In this document: positions 8,675-17,140 of the stretch, piece after piece
Layout: every line of letters starts with the position of its first letter
Numbering within the stretch: position 1 is the stretch's first letter
DNA from: Enterocloster lavalensis
GTDB lineage: Bacteria > Bacillota > Clostridia > Lachnospirales > Lachnospiraceae
Assembly: GCF_902364025.1 (NCBI RefSeq)
Contig: NZ_CABJCG010000001.1
Coordinates: 1-64,000 of the forward strand
Reading direction: 5' to 3'
Length of the DNA: 64,000 bases
Notes under the pieces: generated by a model
The model's input: the letters and a program-made list of their open reading frames with translations, nothing else
Database searches by the model: none
Told to the model about the DNA's origin: nothing
Position numbers and translations under genes: made by a program

Positions 8675-8910
8675 AACCGGCGTGGAGGGACCGCAGGGGT
8701 GCACGATCCGGTGCGGTAGGCCGAGAGGGTGCGCAATCCGGCGTGATGGGCCGCAGGGGTGCACGATCCGATGTGGTAGGCCGAGAGGGTGCGCAATCCG
8801 GCATGGCGGGTCGTAGGGGTGCACGATCCGGCGTGATGGGCTGCAGAGGTGCACGATCCAGCGCGGTAGGCCGCGAGGGTGCCGCAATCCGGCGTGATGA
8901 GCCGCAGGAC
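8675..8910 (+). repeat. 30-bp tandem minisatellite with 60-bp higher-order period
   Basis: Seven 30-bp units lie head to tail at 8701-8910, plus a partial copy before them. Units share GC-ACGATCCGG at the start and GGTAGGCCGAGAGGGT or GATGGGCCGCAGGGGT at the end. The two endings alternate for the first four units, giving a 60-bp period; the last unit has a one-base insertion. There are no unique spacers, so this is not CRISPR. All frames through it encode repetitive shadow peptides. It lies downstream of the EFR1 gene (8928). The rest of 8505-8674 is AT-rich with no feature I can name. Confidence 0.9.
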
Positions 8911-8927
8911 TGTATGATCTGCAAATG

Positions 8928-9689
8928 TCAGCAGAGGTCAGAGGGGGATACTTCGGGGTGATGGTATCTGGGACGGTCCGAGAGTAAGCCGCCGATGTGT
9001 ATTGCCTGTTTGGGACACCAGTGGAAACAAGCCAGACAGTGTATGCAGTTGGAATCCCATCGGGGTCGATTGTTGGAGATGATGATGTTCGAAGCCGGGC
9101 AGACCCGCGCGCAGAGGCCGCAGCCAACGCAGGCCGTCTCCACTGTGTGAAATTTTCGGGGATTCACCACAAAACGGGGGCCTATGGCGCGCACTGCCGC
9201 GGAGCGCAGAGCTTCCCACACAGGAGTTCCGGGAAAAGAAGTCTGCTCCCTGTGCGCGATCATGCGGGCGATCTGCGATAAGCGCCCGGGAAACTCGTTC
9301 AACCGTTTGTCTGACGCGGCCTGGGGCGTTATCAGCGCGTTTCCGGGCATATCCAGGGAGAATGCGGCGGACAAATGTACGCCTTTCTGTTCGAGAGCGC
9401 CGGACAGAGTCCGCAGAGTCGTGCCGGGGACTCCGTTGCAGGTGGCAATGGCGAACAGGTAGGTGTTCTGCCGGAATTTCATTTTCCGGATGCATGCGAG
9501 AAACTCCTGGGGAACATCTGCAAAATAGACCGGAAATATAAAGCCAACCGCCGTGTCTTCGGTCTCAATCTCAGGTAAGAGGCGGATGGAACGAAAGGAC
9601 ACCAGCGTGACGTCCTCATCCAATTCTCGGGCCAGGCTCCGGGCGGCGGCCAGGCTGTTTCCAGTGGCGGACAGATAGTAAATTTTCAT
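8928..9689 (-). CDS. EFR1 family flavodoxin/ferredoxin fusion protein
   Basis: A 253-residue soluble redox protein. Residues 1-150 are a flavodoxin-like domain with the FMN-phosphate loop YLSATGNSLAAAR, and FIFPVYFADVPQEFL. Residues about 185-235 carry two 4Fe-4S motifs, CVGCGLCARVCPAS and CIHCLACFHWCP. This is the EFR1 architecture, thought to pass low-potential electrons in anaerobes; the partner enzyme is unknown. The start is supported by AAGGAGG upstream of ATG 9689. The MerR gene lies 61 bases upstream on the same strand, and the promoter between them has the long spacer used by MerR activators. Confidence 0.88.
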   Translation of the reverse strand: MKIYYLSATGNSLAAARSLARELDEDVTLVSFRSIRLLPEIETEDTAVGFIFPVYFADVPQEFLACIRKMKFRQNTYLFAIATCNGVPGTTLRTLSGALEQKGVHLSAAFSLDMPGNALITPQAASDKRLNEFPGRLSQIARMIAHREQTSFPGTPVWEALRSAAVRAIGPRFVVNPRKFHTVETACVGCGLCARVCPASNIIISNNRPRWDSNCIHCLACFHWCPKQAIHIGGLLSDRPRYHHPEVSPSDLC

Positions 9690-9722
9690 GTGTTTTCCTC
9701 CTTGTTAAAATAGTACGCCTTC

Positions 9723-9754
9723 AGTATAAGGTCTGTACTATAGTACAATGTCAA
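9723..9754 (-). promoter_or_regulatory. MerR-type promoter (20-bp spacer) for the EFR1 gene
   Basis: On the minus strand TTGACA (9749-9754) and TATACT (9723-9728) are both consensus but 20 bp apart, the over-long spacing that MerR-family activators correct. The spacer holds the palindrome GTACTATAGTAC next to the -35. The -35 overlaps the merR stop codon, so the regulator gene directly abuts the promoter it probably controls. Confidence 0.75.
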
Positions 9755-10182
9755 GAGGATTTTTTAATACCGTGTGCTTTACTTTGTTGATCCAAAATTT
9801 GGCAGGCCTCAAACACAGGACATTCCAGGGGGGAGTCCAAATGTGCTTTCATGTCCAGAAGCCGCTCCTGTGCAAGATGAAGGGCTTTTTGGGTTTCGGC
9901 GATATCCGCCAGCTTTTTCACGATTATGGATTCCAACGGTTCTTTTTGGAATTCTTCACCCCGCAGGGCGGAAAAGAGCTCCTTGATTTCTTTTAGAGTA
10001 AAACCTGCGGCTTTTGCCACCGAGATAAATTCCAGGAGAATCAAAGTTTCGGCGGGATAGTACCTGTAGCCGTTTGAGTCCCGTTGGGCCGGTGGGATCA
10101 GGCCGTTGTTTTCATAGTAGCGCAGCGTCTCTTTGTTTAGCCGGGCGGCTTTGGCAAGCTGGCCTCTCAGATAGTGTTTCAT
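9751..10182 (-). CDS. MerR family transcriptional regulator
   Basis: A 143-residue MerR protein. The N-terminal winged helix has LAKAARLNKETLRYYENNGL, then RDSNGYRYYP, then the helical region FISVAKAAGFTLKEIKELF, all canonical. A long dimerisation helix follows. A C-terminal ECPVFEACQIL stretch offers two cysteines in the effector region, as in metal- or thiol-sensing members, but the signal is not certain. The start has GGAG nine bases upstream of ATG 10182. It probably activates the adjacent EFR1 gene. Confidence 0.9.
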   Translation of the reverse strand: MKHYLRGQLAKAARLNKETLRYYENNGLIPPAQRDSNGYRYYPAETLILLEFISVAKAAGFTLKEIKELFSALRGEEFQKEPLESIIVKKLADIAETQKALHLAQERLLDMKAHLDSPLECPVFEACQILDQQSKAHGIKKSS

Positions 10183-10239
10183 TGTGTTTGCTCCGTTTCA
10201 GTTCAGGGGTATTTTGATTGGGACACATTGCATTCAGTA

Positions 10240-10276
10240 AAAAAGTGGCCGGCGCGATGGGAGCCAGCCACTTTTT
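10240..10276 (-). terminator. Terminator of the vWA/zinc-ribbon operon
   Basis: Ten-base stem AAAAAGTGGC (10240-10249) with GCCACTTTTT (10267-10276), A-rich on one side and T-rich on the other, so it can act in both directions. It directly follows the stop of the minus-strand gene that ends at 10279 and separates it from merR. Confidence 0.8.
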
Positions 10277-10278
10277 GA

Positions 10279-12885
10279 TTATGAGCGAAGGGATTTGCCG
10301 CAGAACGGGCAGAACATCGCCTTTGACTTTTTAATCATCTTGCCACAGTGCGGGCAGAATACAGCCGGTGGAGCGGTTGGAGCCGCGTTTGTGTTTTCGG
10401 ATGCGCTGCCCGCGCCGGAAACGGAATGTGACTGCGCCGGAGCGGCGGGGGCAGACTCATGAGATGTTGGTGCGGTGGCTGCAGATTCATGAGATACTTG
10501 CGCCGGTGTGGCAGATTTGCCTCCATGGAATACCTGCGCCGGTGTGGCAGATTTGCCTCCATGGGATACCTGCGCCGGTGTGGCAGATTTGCCTCCGTGG
10601 GATACCTGTGCCGGACCGGCTGCCCCGGCCCCGGAAGATACCTGCGCCGAGGCCCCGGCTTCAGCCCTGGCGGACTTCTTCGTCTCAGGCGCCGGAACGC
10701 CGGTTTTAACCGCTTTCGGTTCGGCCGGCGCCGCCTTGGGTTCCATTTTTACCCTCGTTTCGGAAGCGGTTGACTGTGGCTGTCCGGTTCCGGCCACATC
10801 GGAAGTGGAACTGTTTCGGGCCTGCTGCTTATCCGCGGAAACCTGTTTGGTTTCGCTTTCCGCCTTTGCTTTCCCGCGTTTTCCGGCAGGTATCCGGCGG
10901 CCTTTGCTGCTGTTGGGTCCGGTCCCGGGCTTTGTTCGGTCCGAGCCCCCTGGGCCGGGCGGTGTATTCCGGCGTTTTTTGAGCACACGGTTCAGCACCA
11001 TGAACAGGATGGAGCCCACTAGGCAGATGCCGGCGGCAGCGGCCAGGACGAAAAAGATCTGGTTTAAGTTCTCATATTCCTTCAACATGAGGTGGGCCTC
11101 CTGAGGCGAGCGCTGGGCTGCGCGGATGAAGGCCAGGGATTCTGCGGCCGTCCGGGCACGTTCGGCCAGCAGGCGGGCAAAGGCAGCGGCGGCGGCCAGA
11201 AAACCGGTCACCAGCAGAAATACGTTGCGCAGGGTGGTCACTGTCATGACGCCGCGGATCAGCGCTTTGCGCTTTCCAAGGACAACGCCGGTGAGAATCA
11301 CGGTCAGAACCACCGACATGCCGATCAGCATGGTGAAAAACATGGGCAGATATCCCATACCGTCCCCATCCCCGTTCTGACCGGCGGCTATGGCCGCGGC
11401 CGCAGGCACGTCCCCATGGTATATGGTCACGTTCTGGGCGGACTGGTTTCCGGCAGGATCGGTGGAGATCACGGAAAAGACGTTTTCATCCTTCTCCAGG
11501 GACAGGTCCGCCAGAAAGCTTCCATCCTCGTTCAGAGGGTATTCTATCCCATTGACCGTGAGCTTGCAGCCGGGCTCCGTCTCGCCGGTGAGCAGGAAAT
11601 GATCCTCCTCCACCGAGATGGCGTCCACCTTCTCGTAGAAGCGCAGAACCGGCGAGATCCGGTCCGAATAAATGGATTTCCGGTAAATCACATCGGTCAT
11701 GTCGTCCAGGGCGCAGCGCACACTGATCTCATTTGTGAATTCCTCCAACTGAATGGATACGCTGTTGTTACCTGTCAGCACCACCTGCTGTGAGGTTTCG
11801 TTCACCGAGATCACCGCGTTTCGCTGGGCGTCGGTCTCGTAGGTGATCACCGCCTGGGCGCTGTTGGTATTTTCCGGGGTATCGATGGAAAGGGTCAAGC
11901 CCTTTTCCCAGTCGATCTGGCGGCGGTATGGAGCGGAGGCCACGCCGTTTCGGATGTAGGTCAATTCCACGGTCATCGCATGGACATCCGAGGGCAGGTC
12001 AAAGATCACGGAGTTGTAGCCGCTCTCCACGCTTTGATAGGATAGCGGGGTATCCGGGGAGGCAGCCGTGTAAAAGGCCGCCAGGTACTGGTCGCAGGAC
12101 ACCTTGTAATCGCTCCAGTCCATGGTAAACAGCAGCTTGGCCGGATCGATTTTCACCTTGACACCGCCTATGGCTTCCGGCTGATGTTCGTTGACGTAGC
12201 CGAAATTCTGGTCGGTGATGCGGGTGTCGTAGGTTTCCAAACCGTACTCCTTCAAGTAGACCTCCAGCTCCAGATAATAATTTTCATAGGAGGACAAGCT
12301 GCTTAAACTGATCCGCCGGTTTTCCTCTTGACCGGTCCGGGCGGTTCCGTGATCCAGCTCCTTCTGACCGGTCACATTGCGGTTTTCGTCCAGAAGCACT
12401 GCATACACCACATAATTGTAGGTGACGTCCTTCGCGTAACTGGTATGAAAGGAAATCTTGGCCTGACTGCCGGAAACGCCTTTTAAAACCAGGGAGTCAA
12501 TGGTCAGGTCGGGGGTGTACTCCGCATAGTCGGCAGTGATGGTGGGATTGGACTTTTTGTCGAAACGGATCAACCACTGACCGGCCAGCGCGTCGGGCAG
12601 AAAATAAAAAGCCGTATTCTCTCCGTGTTCCACCCGCACATTCCCGGCAGCCTCGGAGTAGGCCGTGCCGTCGGGGGAGATTAGCGTGATATCCGGCATC
12701 TCCGTCTCATAGCCGATGGACACTACGATATGAGCCTGGCGCGGCAGGACCATCAGTTCCCGGGACTGCTCCTCGCCAAGCGCGGTCCCGGCCATTCTAA
12801 AGAGAATCATCAGGAAGAACAGCGCGCCGGTCAGATGCCGCAATAATTGTTTCCTGTCAGTTATTCCTTTGCGTACTGTTTCCAT
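10279..12885 (-). CDS. Large membrane protein: Ig-like ectodomain, three TM segments, C-terminal zinc ribbon
   Basis: An 868-residue protein. Residues about 15-37 form a signal peptide or anchor (LTGALFFLMILFRMAGTALG). Residues 40-500 are a beta-rich extracytoplasmic part, ending in a Glucodextranase/Ig-like module (GETEPGCKLTVNGIEYPLNEDGSF). Membrane segments follow at about 515-540, 555-575 and 615-640. After them comes a basic Ala/Pro/Lys-rich tail with a 12-residue repeat (PAQVSHGGKSAT, about four copies), then a C-terminal zinc ribbon CPHCGK...CPFCGK. The ribbon is probably cytoplasmic. ATG overlaps closely with the upstream stop (TAGTATG), so it is translationally coupled to the vWA protein. 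I do not recognise a named family; a two-component surface/envelope complex is inferred. Confidence 0.75.
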   Translation of the reverse strand: METVRKGITDRKQLLRHLTGALFFLMILFRMAGTALGEEQSRELMVLPRQAHIVVSIGYETEMPDITLISPDGTAYSEAAGNVRVEHGENTAFYFLPDALAGQWLIRFDKKSNPTITADYAEYTPDLTIDSLVLKGVSGSQAKISFHTSYAKDVTYNYVVYAVLLDENRNVTGQKELDHGTARTGQEENRRISLSSLSSYENYYLELEVYLKEYGLETYDTRITDQNFGYVNEHQPEAIGGVKVKIDPAKLLFTMDWSDYKVSCDQYLAAFYTAASPDTPLSYQSVESGYNSVIFDLPSDVHAMTVELTYIRNGVASAPYRRQIDWEKGLTLSIDTPENTNSAQAVITYETDAQRNAVISVNETSQQVVLTGNNSVSIQLEEFTNEISVRCALDDMTDVIYRKSIYSDRISPVLRFYEKVDAISVEEDHFLLTGETEPGCKLTVNGIEYPLNEDGSFLADLSLEKDENVFSVISTDPAGNQSAQNVTIYHGDVPAAAAIAAGQNGDGDGMGYLPMFFTMLIGMSVVLTVILTGVVLGKRKALIRGVMTVTTLRNVFLLVTGFLAAAAAFARLLAERARTAAESLAFIRAAQRSPQEAHLMLKEYENLNQIFFVLAAAAGICLVGSILFMVLNRVLKKRRNTPPGPGGSDRTKPGTGPNSSKGRRIPAGKRGKAKAESETKQVSADKQQARNSSTSDVAGTGQPQSTASETRVKMEPKAAPAEPKAVKTGVPAPETKKSARAEAGASAQVSSGAGAAGPAQVSHGGKSATPAQVSHGGKSATPAQVFHGGKSATPAQVSHESAATAPTSHESAPAAPAQSHSVSGAGSASENTNAAPTAPPAVFCPHCGKMIKKSKAMFCPFCGKSLRS
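10493..10609 (-). repeat. 36-bp in-frame tandem repeat in the C-terminal tail
   Basis: Three nearly identical 36-bp units and a degenerate fourth encode the PAQVSHGGKSAT repeats of the zinc-ribbon protein. Two adjacent units are almost base-identical, which suggests recent expansion and likely copy-number variation between strains. Confidence 0.85.
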
Positions 12886-12886
12886 A

Positions 12887-15800
12887 CTAAAATACCTTCT
12901 TTTCGTTCAAATAGAGCCCGTTTTTAGAGGCGGAAATGCTGAAATTCTGTTCCTTCTGGTTGTCGGCAGAGCTTCTAAAGCGGATGGTAAAGGTGCCAAC
13001 CCGGTCGTGATCCAGGAAATAACCGGCTGTGGACATGCCCTGGGCGTTGAACCGGTTGACCAGTACCCACCAATGGATGTAGAAATGGCAGTCGCCGTCC
13101 GCGGAGAGACCCACAAAGCGGTTGGTGACGGTGATCTTTCCGGTGCCGCTGAGGTTGATATCGCAGTTGTTGGTATTGAGCCCCACGCCCAGCCGTACCT
13201 CGCCGTGTATGCCATATACATTTTCTGAGTCCATGTTCAAAAGCTGGTTGGTGTAAGGGAAGTAGCCCAGTTTGAGCAGCGCGTGCCCGACTTCCATGTG
13301 CTCCAGTATCTTGGCCGTGGTCTCGGCTTCCATTTTGACATAATTCAACCGCAGAGTGGAGTTCTCCAGCTTGAGCAGGCTCAAGTCCCCGATATATTCC
13401 GCCACCTTGGGCACAAGGCTCTTGAGGGAGTAGGCGGAGGCATCCATTTTACCCACCAGCGTAATTTCCATCCATTTCGTGATATCAAAGTGTTCCACTC
13501 CCACGCGGAAATTGTCAAAGGTTATGGGCACGCCGCTGACAACTACGGTCTTTTTAAAGGGCAGCTTAAGCTCCATGCTTGAGGGAATCAGTTTGCCGTC
13601 CCACTTGGCGGAGAGGCCGATCTTTTCATTATCCTGGAAGAACAGCACCTTGGTGTATAGGGAAATCTCGTAGATATCCTTCATCGTGTCCAATTTTAAC
13701 GTACCGGAAGGCCGTATATTGAGCGGCAGGCTCATAAGTTTGGCCGGATAATAGATATCGCTGTCGCCGCCCAGCTCACCATCAAAGGTTACGTCAATGT
13801 TATCCGGCGACAGGATTCCGCCGAATTCCTTCACGCTGAACGTGAACAGTTTCCCGTCGTTGGGTTTGAAAATTTTGTCCTGGAACGGAAAGCGGGTGGT
13901 AAACGCCATTGCGTTGATTGTAAGCCGGTCGGGGTACAGGGAGTACCCGGGGGTATTTAACGCAAATGCGGAGGGGAAGGTGAGTTGCGGGATAATCCCC
14001 ACGTCCACCTGGTAGTCCTTGTCCGAAGCGTTGTGCTGAATATCGTTGTACAGCTTCAGCGTGCCAAGGGACGGCAGCGGCAGCACCATGTTCTTGCTGC
14101 GCAATAATTCCGCCAGGCCCTTGCTGCGGCCGGAGTAGTAGCGGATGTAGGAACCGGTGGAGTCCTCCATCTGAATCTGCGTGTTGTCCAGAGAACCCCG
14201 CAAAACCAAATCGCCCTTAAAACAGAGCCAGTTGTTTAACGTCACATACCCGCTGAGCAGCGTGCTGTCGCCCACCGTCTGCTTTTGGTAGGAGGTGAAA
14301 ACGTAGGGGCCGAAGGCGGTGGTCTGTTCCGTGCCCTGGACCTGAACGGTCAGCTCCCGGTCCAGATAAGCGGTGCGCCCGCGGATTTTCACCTTCACGT
14401 CATAGACGCCGCAGGCCACTGAGGGCGGTATGGTCAGATTAAAAGTATTCTCGTCTTTGAATTCCGCCTTTACATCGTAGGTCAGCCCATGGGTTCCGTT
14501 ATTGTTCATCATCATCTGGACTGTGACGGAGTCGTTTTTCTTAAAGCCGGTTCCCAGCAGATGCACGGTGGCCGGGTTCACACTCTTGAATAAAAGCCTG
14601 GTGTCCAGCCCCTGGATGGAAAGGCCGCCCAGGTAGACCAGATCGTGCTGTCCGTCCTCGCTGCTTTCCCCCTCACTGTTTTCTCCCGGCAGCGTATAAG
14701 CCTCAATATCATACAAATATTCCGAGTCGTTCAGACTGACCTTCAGCTCCCGGTCCACGGACAGGGTGTCCGTTGCGCGGTACTGCAATTTGTATGTATA
14801 GTTCTGCTGGCTGGCCAGGTTCTGGTAAAACACGGCGAGAGAGGAGGAGTCCGTCACATACTGGTAGGTGCCGCCGGTGCTCTGGGCGATGGTCTGGAGA
14901 TAATTCGCATCCACCTCGCTGCCCAGGCCAAGACAGTGTACCAGAATGGATTTATCCTTGGCCGCTTGCCCGATGGCGGTCTGAATCTCCTCCGCAGAGT
15001 GGGAGTTGTTTTCCTGGCCGTCGGACATAACGACCAGGGTGTTGAGCACTTCAGGACCGTTTTTGGGGAAACTTTCCAGCCCATGAACCACGGTGTCAAA
15101 GATGTTGGTGCCGCCGTTTGCCGTCATGGATTCGGCGGTGCTGCGGATCACATCGGGCTGCACGGTGAAATCGGTGAGGCCTTGCACGGAGCTGTTGAAC
15201 AGAATCACACCCAGCCGGGCGTTTCCGCTCATGGATTCGGCCATGCTGATGACGGCGGCCCTGGAATCCTCGATGGGACGGCCCTGCATACTGCCGGACA
15301 CGTCGCAGCAGAGCAGCATGTTGGCGGAGCTGTACTCCACCTTCTCCAGGCTATATTCTGAGATTTGAGCCCCGCAGTCCTCCACGGTGATGTGGCTTTT
15401 CAGCTCGTCGATGCTGTAGTCCACCGGGGTCTCGATCTGCACATAGGCGGTGATCTCACTGAATGCGGAGGCGTCCAGGCTGGAGATGTTGACCGCGGAG
15501 CGCTGCATGCTCACGTAGTCCGTCATATAGCCGGAAAACTGCGTCTGGACGGAGTCCGCGGAGGTGGTCTCCGGCAGCACGATCTCCAGCTGGTTGTTCA
15601 GCACGTTGTCGGTGTAGAGGGCCACGTCCTTCAGGCTTTCCGCCTCGTCCTTGTTGGCCATGATGCCCATAATCTGGTACATGGGACCGGTATACTCCGG
15701 GTCCTCGCAGTCCGCCGCCGTGTCCATGGCCAGTCCGATGTATTCTTTGGCCTTGTCCTCCCGGTCCTTTAAAAGCTCCATCTTGGCCGTCTGCAGATAG

Positions 15801-16969
15801 ACCTTGGAGCTGTCGGTGAACCCACGCTCGTCCGTACAGTTTAACAGGTTCTGCTCCATGCGGTACATGGGAGCATCTTCTTTGTAGTTTTTGTATACAT
15901 TTAACAGTTCTTCTACTTGTTTTCCGGTCTGGGAATCCACATCGGCCTTGAGGATCTTGCGCAGCTGGCCCGTGACCGTCCGCAGGCTTTCATCGTCGGC
16001 CTGGGCGTAGGATCCGGTGAAGTCGGACTTTTTCACATACCCGTTTAGATACAGCTCCGAGGCGACCATTATCTCATGATAATCGGATTCGTCCGTCAGG
16101 TCCGCTGCGATGGAGGAGTAATCTCCCTGCAGGATTTGAAGCCTCATCCGGGCCTCCCGCACCTGTTTCAGGGAAAATACCTCGGGCCGGACCGTTTCCC
16201 ACTGATCCAAATCTTCTTCCAGACTGCGGATTCTGCCGTCATCCTTCTCGCCGCTGGTCAGAAAGGTGTCGTAGAGCTCCTGGGTGGAGGCCAGGACGCG
16301 GGCCAGCTCGGAGTAGTCGGCGTCCCCGCCGGAACCGGCCTGTTCCAGATAGTCGGACACCAGCCGGGCGGCCTCTGCGGTATTGCCGGAATCCGGCACG
16401 CCTTCGGGATACAGAGCCGCGATATCGGCGCTGTCCAAATGGGCCAGCAGCACGGTATCCACGGAGCGCGAGGCGCAGGCTTCGGTTACAGCGTTGTATT
16501 CCCTGGGCGCAGAGTCGTCCCATACGGTTTTGGATTTCTCGTAGAGCACCCTGGCCGCTGTGAAGTCGCCTGAGGCGGCGCTGATCCGCGCCTGAGCCAG
16601 AGCGCAGGAGGCATCGTAGCCGTGGTCCGCGATCAACTGTTTCAACATCTCTGCAGCCTCTGCGGTTTGCTTCCGGGCGGCCAGTCCATAGATGATCCGG
16701 ATGGTCTCATCGGCGGGCAGAGCGTCCGCCTGGGCTTGGTCCGGTTTCACTGCATCGGTGTTCCCTGCGGGAGCGGCTTTCCAGGAAGCGGTTTTCCAGC
16801 CGTCCGAAAATGGCAGCCTGCTGTGAAATACACAGAGGGACAGGCCCGCTGTGAACATCAAAAGGAGAATGAGAGAGGAGACAACGTTTCTTCGAATAAT
16901 CATCAGATAGAGAAGCAGAATGATGAGAGCAGGCAAAAGCCCCGCTCCGATTTGCAGCCATATACTCAT
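12887..16969 (-). CDS. Very large membrane-anchored TPR and von Willebrand factor A protein
   Basis: A 1,360-residue protein. Start ATG 16969 is chosen over the upstream 17014 because AGGGGGAT precedes it. Two membrane segments come first (IGAGLLPALIILLLYLMII and VVSSLILLLMFTAGLSLCVF). Residues about 90-480 are helical TPR-like (for example EMLKQLIADHGYDASCALAQA). The vWA domain is about 545-725 with a full metal-ion-dependent adhesion site: CDVSGSMQG near residue 556, the GGTNIFD threonine and VVMSDGQENNS. The rest is beta-rich with IPT/TIG-like and repeat-free stretches. Such proteins act as surface adhesion or assembly platforms. The neighbour ending at 10279 is translationally coupled and also has a large ectodomain. 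Confidence 0.8.
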   Translation of the reverse strand: MSIWLQIGAGLLPALIILLLYLMIIRRNVVSSLILLLMFTAGLSLCVFHSRLPFSDGWKTASWKAAPAGNTDAVKPDQAQADALPADETIRIIYGLAARKQTAEAAEMLKQLIADHGYDASCALAQARISAASGDFTAARVLYEKSKTVWDDSAPREYNAVTEACASRSVDTVLLAHLDSADIAALYPEGVPDSGNTAEAARLVSDYLEQAGSGGDADYSELARVLASTQELYDTFLTSGEKDDGRIRSLEEDLDQWETVRPEVFSLKQVREARMRLQILQGDYSSIAADLTDESDYHEIMVASELYLNGYVKKSDFTGSYAQADDESLRTVTGQLRKILKADVDSQTGKQVEELLNVYKNYKEDAPMYRMEQNLLNCTDERGFTDSSKVYLQTAKMELLKDREDKAKEYIGLAMDTAADCEDPEYTGPMYQIMGIMANKDEAESLKDVALYTDNVLNNQLEIVLPETTSADSVQTQFSGYMTDYVSMQRSAVNISSLDASAFSEITAYVQIETPVDYSIDELKSHITVEDCGAQISEYSLEKVEYSSANMLLCCDVSGSMQGRPIEDSRAAVISMAESMSGNARLGVILFNSSVQGLTDFTVQPDVIRSTAESMTANGGTNIFDTVVHGLESFPKNGPEVLNTLVVMSDGQENNSHSAEEIQTAIGQAAKDKSILVHCLGLGSEVDANYLQTIAQSTGGTYQYVTDSSSLAVFYQNLASQQNYTYKLQYRATDTLSVDRELKVSLNDSEYLYDIEAYTLPGENSEGESSEDGQHDLVYLGGLSIQGLDTRLLFKSVNPATVHLLGTGFKKNDSVTVQMMMNNNGTHGLTYDVKAEFKDENTFNLTIPPSVACGVYDVKVKIRGRTAYLDRELTVQVQGTEQTTAFGPYVFTSYQKQTVGDSTLLSGYVTLNNWLCFKGDLVLRGSLDNTQIQMEDSTGSYIRYYSGRSKGLAELLRSKNMVLPLPSLGTLKLYNDIQHNASDKDYQVDVGIIPQLTFPSAFALNTPGYSLYPDRLTINAMAFTTRFPFQDKIFKPNDGKLFTFSVKEFGGILSPDNIDVTFDGELGGDSDIYYPAKLMSLPLNIRPSGTLKLDTMKDIYEISLYTKVLFFQDNEKIGLSAKWDGKLIPSSMELKLPFKKTVVVSGVPITFDNFRVGVEHFDITKWMEITLVGKMDASAYSLKSLVPKVAEYIGDLSLLKLENSTLRLNYVKMEAETTAKILEHMEVGHALLKLGYFPYTNQLLNMDSENVYGIHGEVRLGVGLNTNNCDINLSGTGKITVTNRFVGLSADGDCHFYIHWWVLVNRFNAQGMSTAGYFLDHDRVGTFTIRFRSSADNQKEQNFSISASKNGLYLNEKKVF

Positions 16970-17022
16970 CGGTAAAATCCCCCTAGTGCTTAATCGAGAC
17001 ACAGAAATTGACAATTATCTAC

Positions 17023-17028
17023 ATTATA
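17023..17028 (-). promoter_or_regulatory. Possible -10 box of the vWA operon
   Basis: TATAAT on the minus strand, 54 bases before the vWA protein start. No convincing -35 lies at the right distance, so the call rests on the -10 alone. Confidence 0.35.
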
Positions 17029-17140
17029 CCCTCTGAACCCCGTTTCGTACAGCGGATTTGAAGATAAAAATTTGCATAAAAGCGCCCCGGTCTGCCGGTT
17101 GCGGACAAAGGTTTGGCCCGGCGGATGCCGGGCCGTAATT

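Noticed and set aside
8701..8910. CRISPR-like array of about 30-bp repeats
   Set aside because: The units are directly contiguous, without unique spacers, and no cas gene is near.
17114..17133. GGCCCGGC/GCCGGGCC hairpin as terminator of the MATE gene
   Set aside because: No T-run follows in the direction of MATE transcription; left as an unassigned hairpin.
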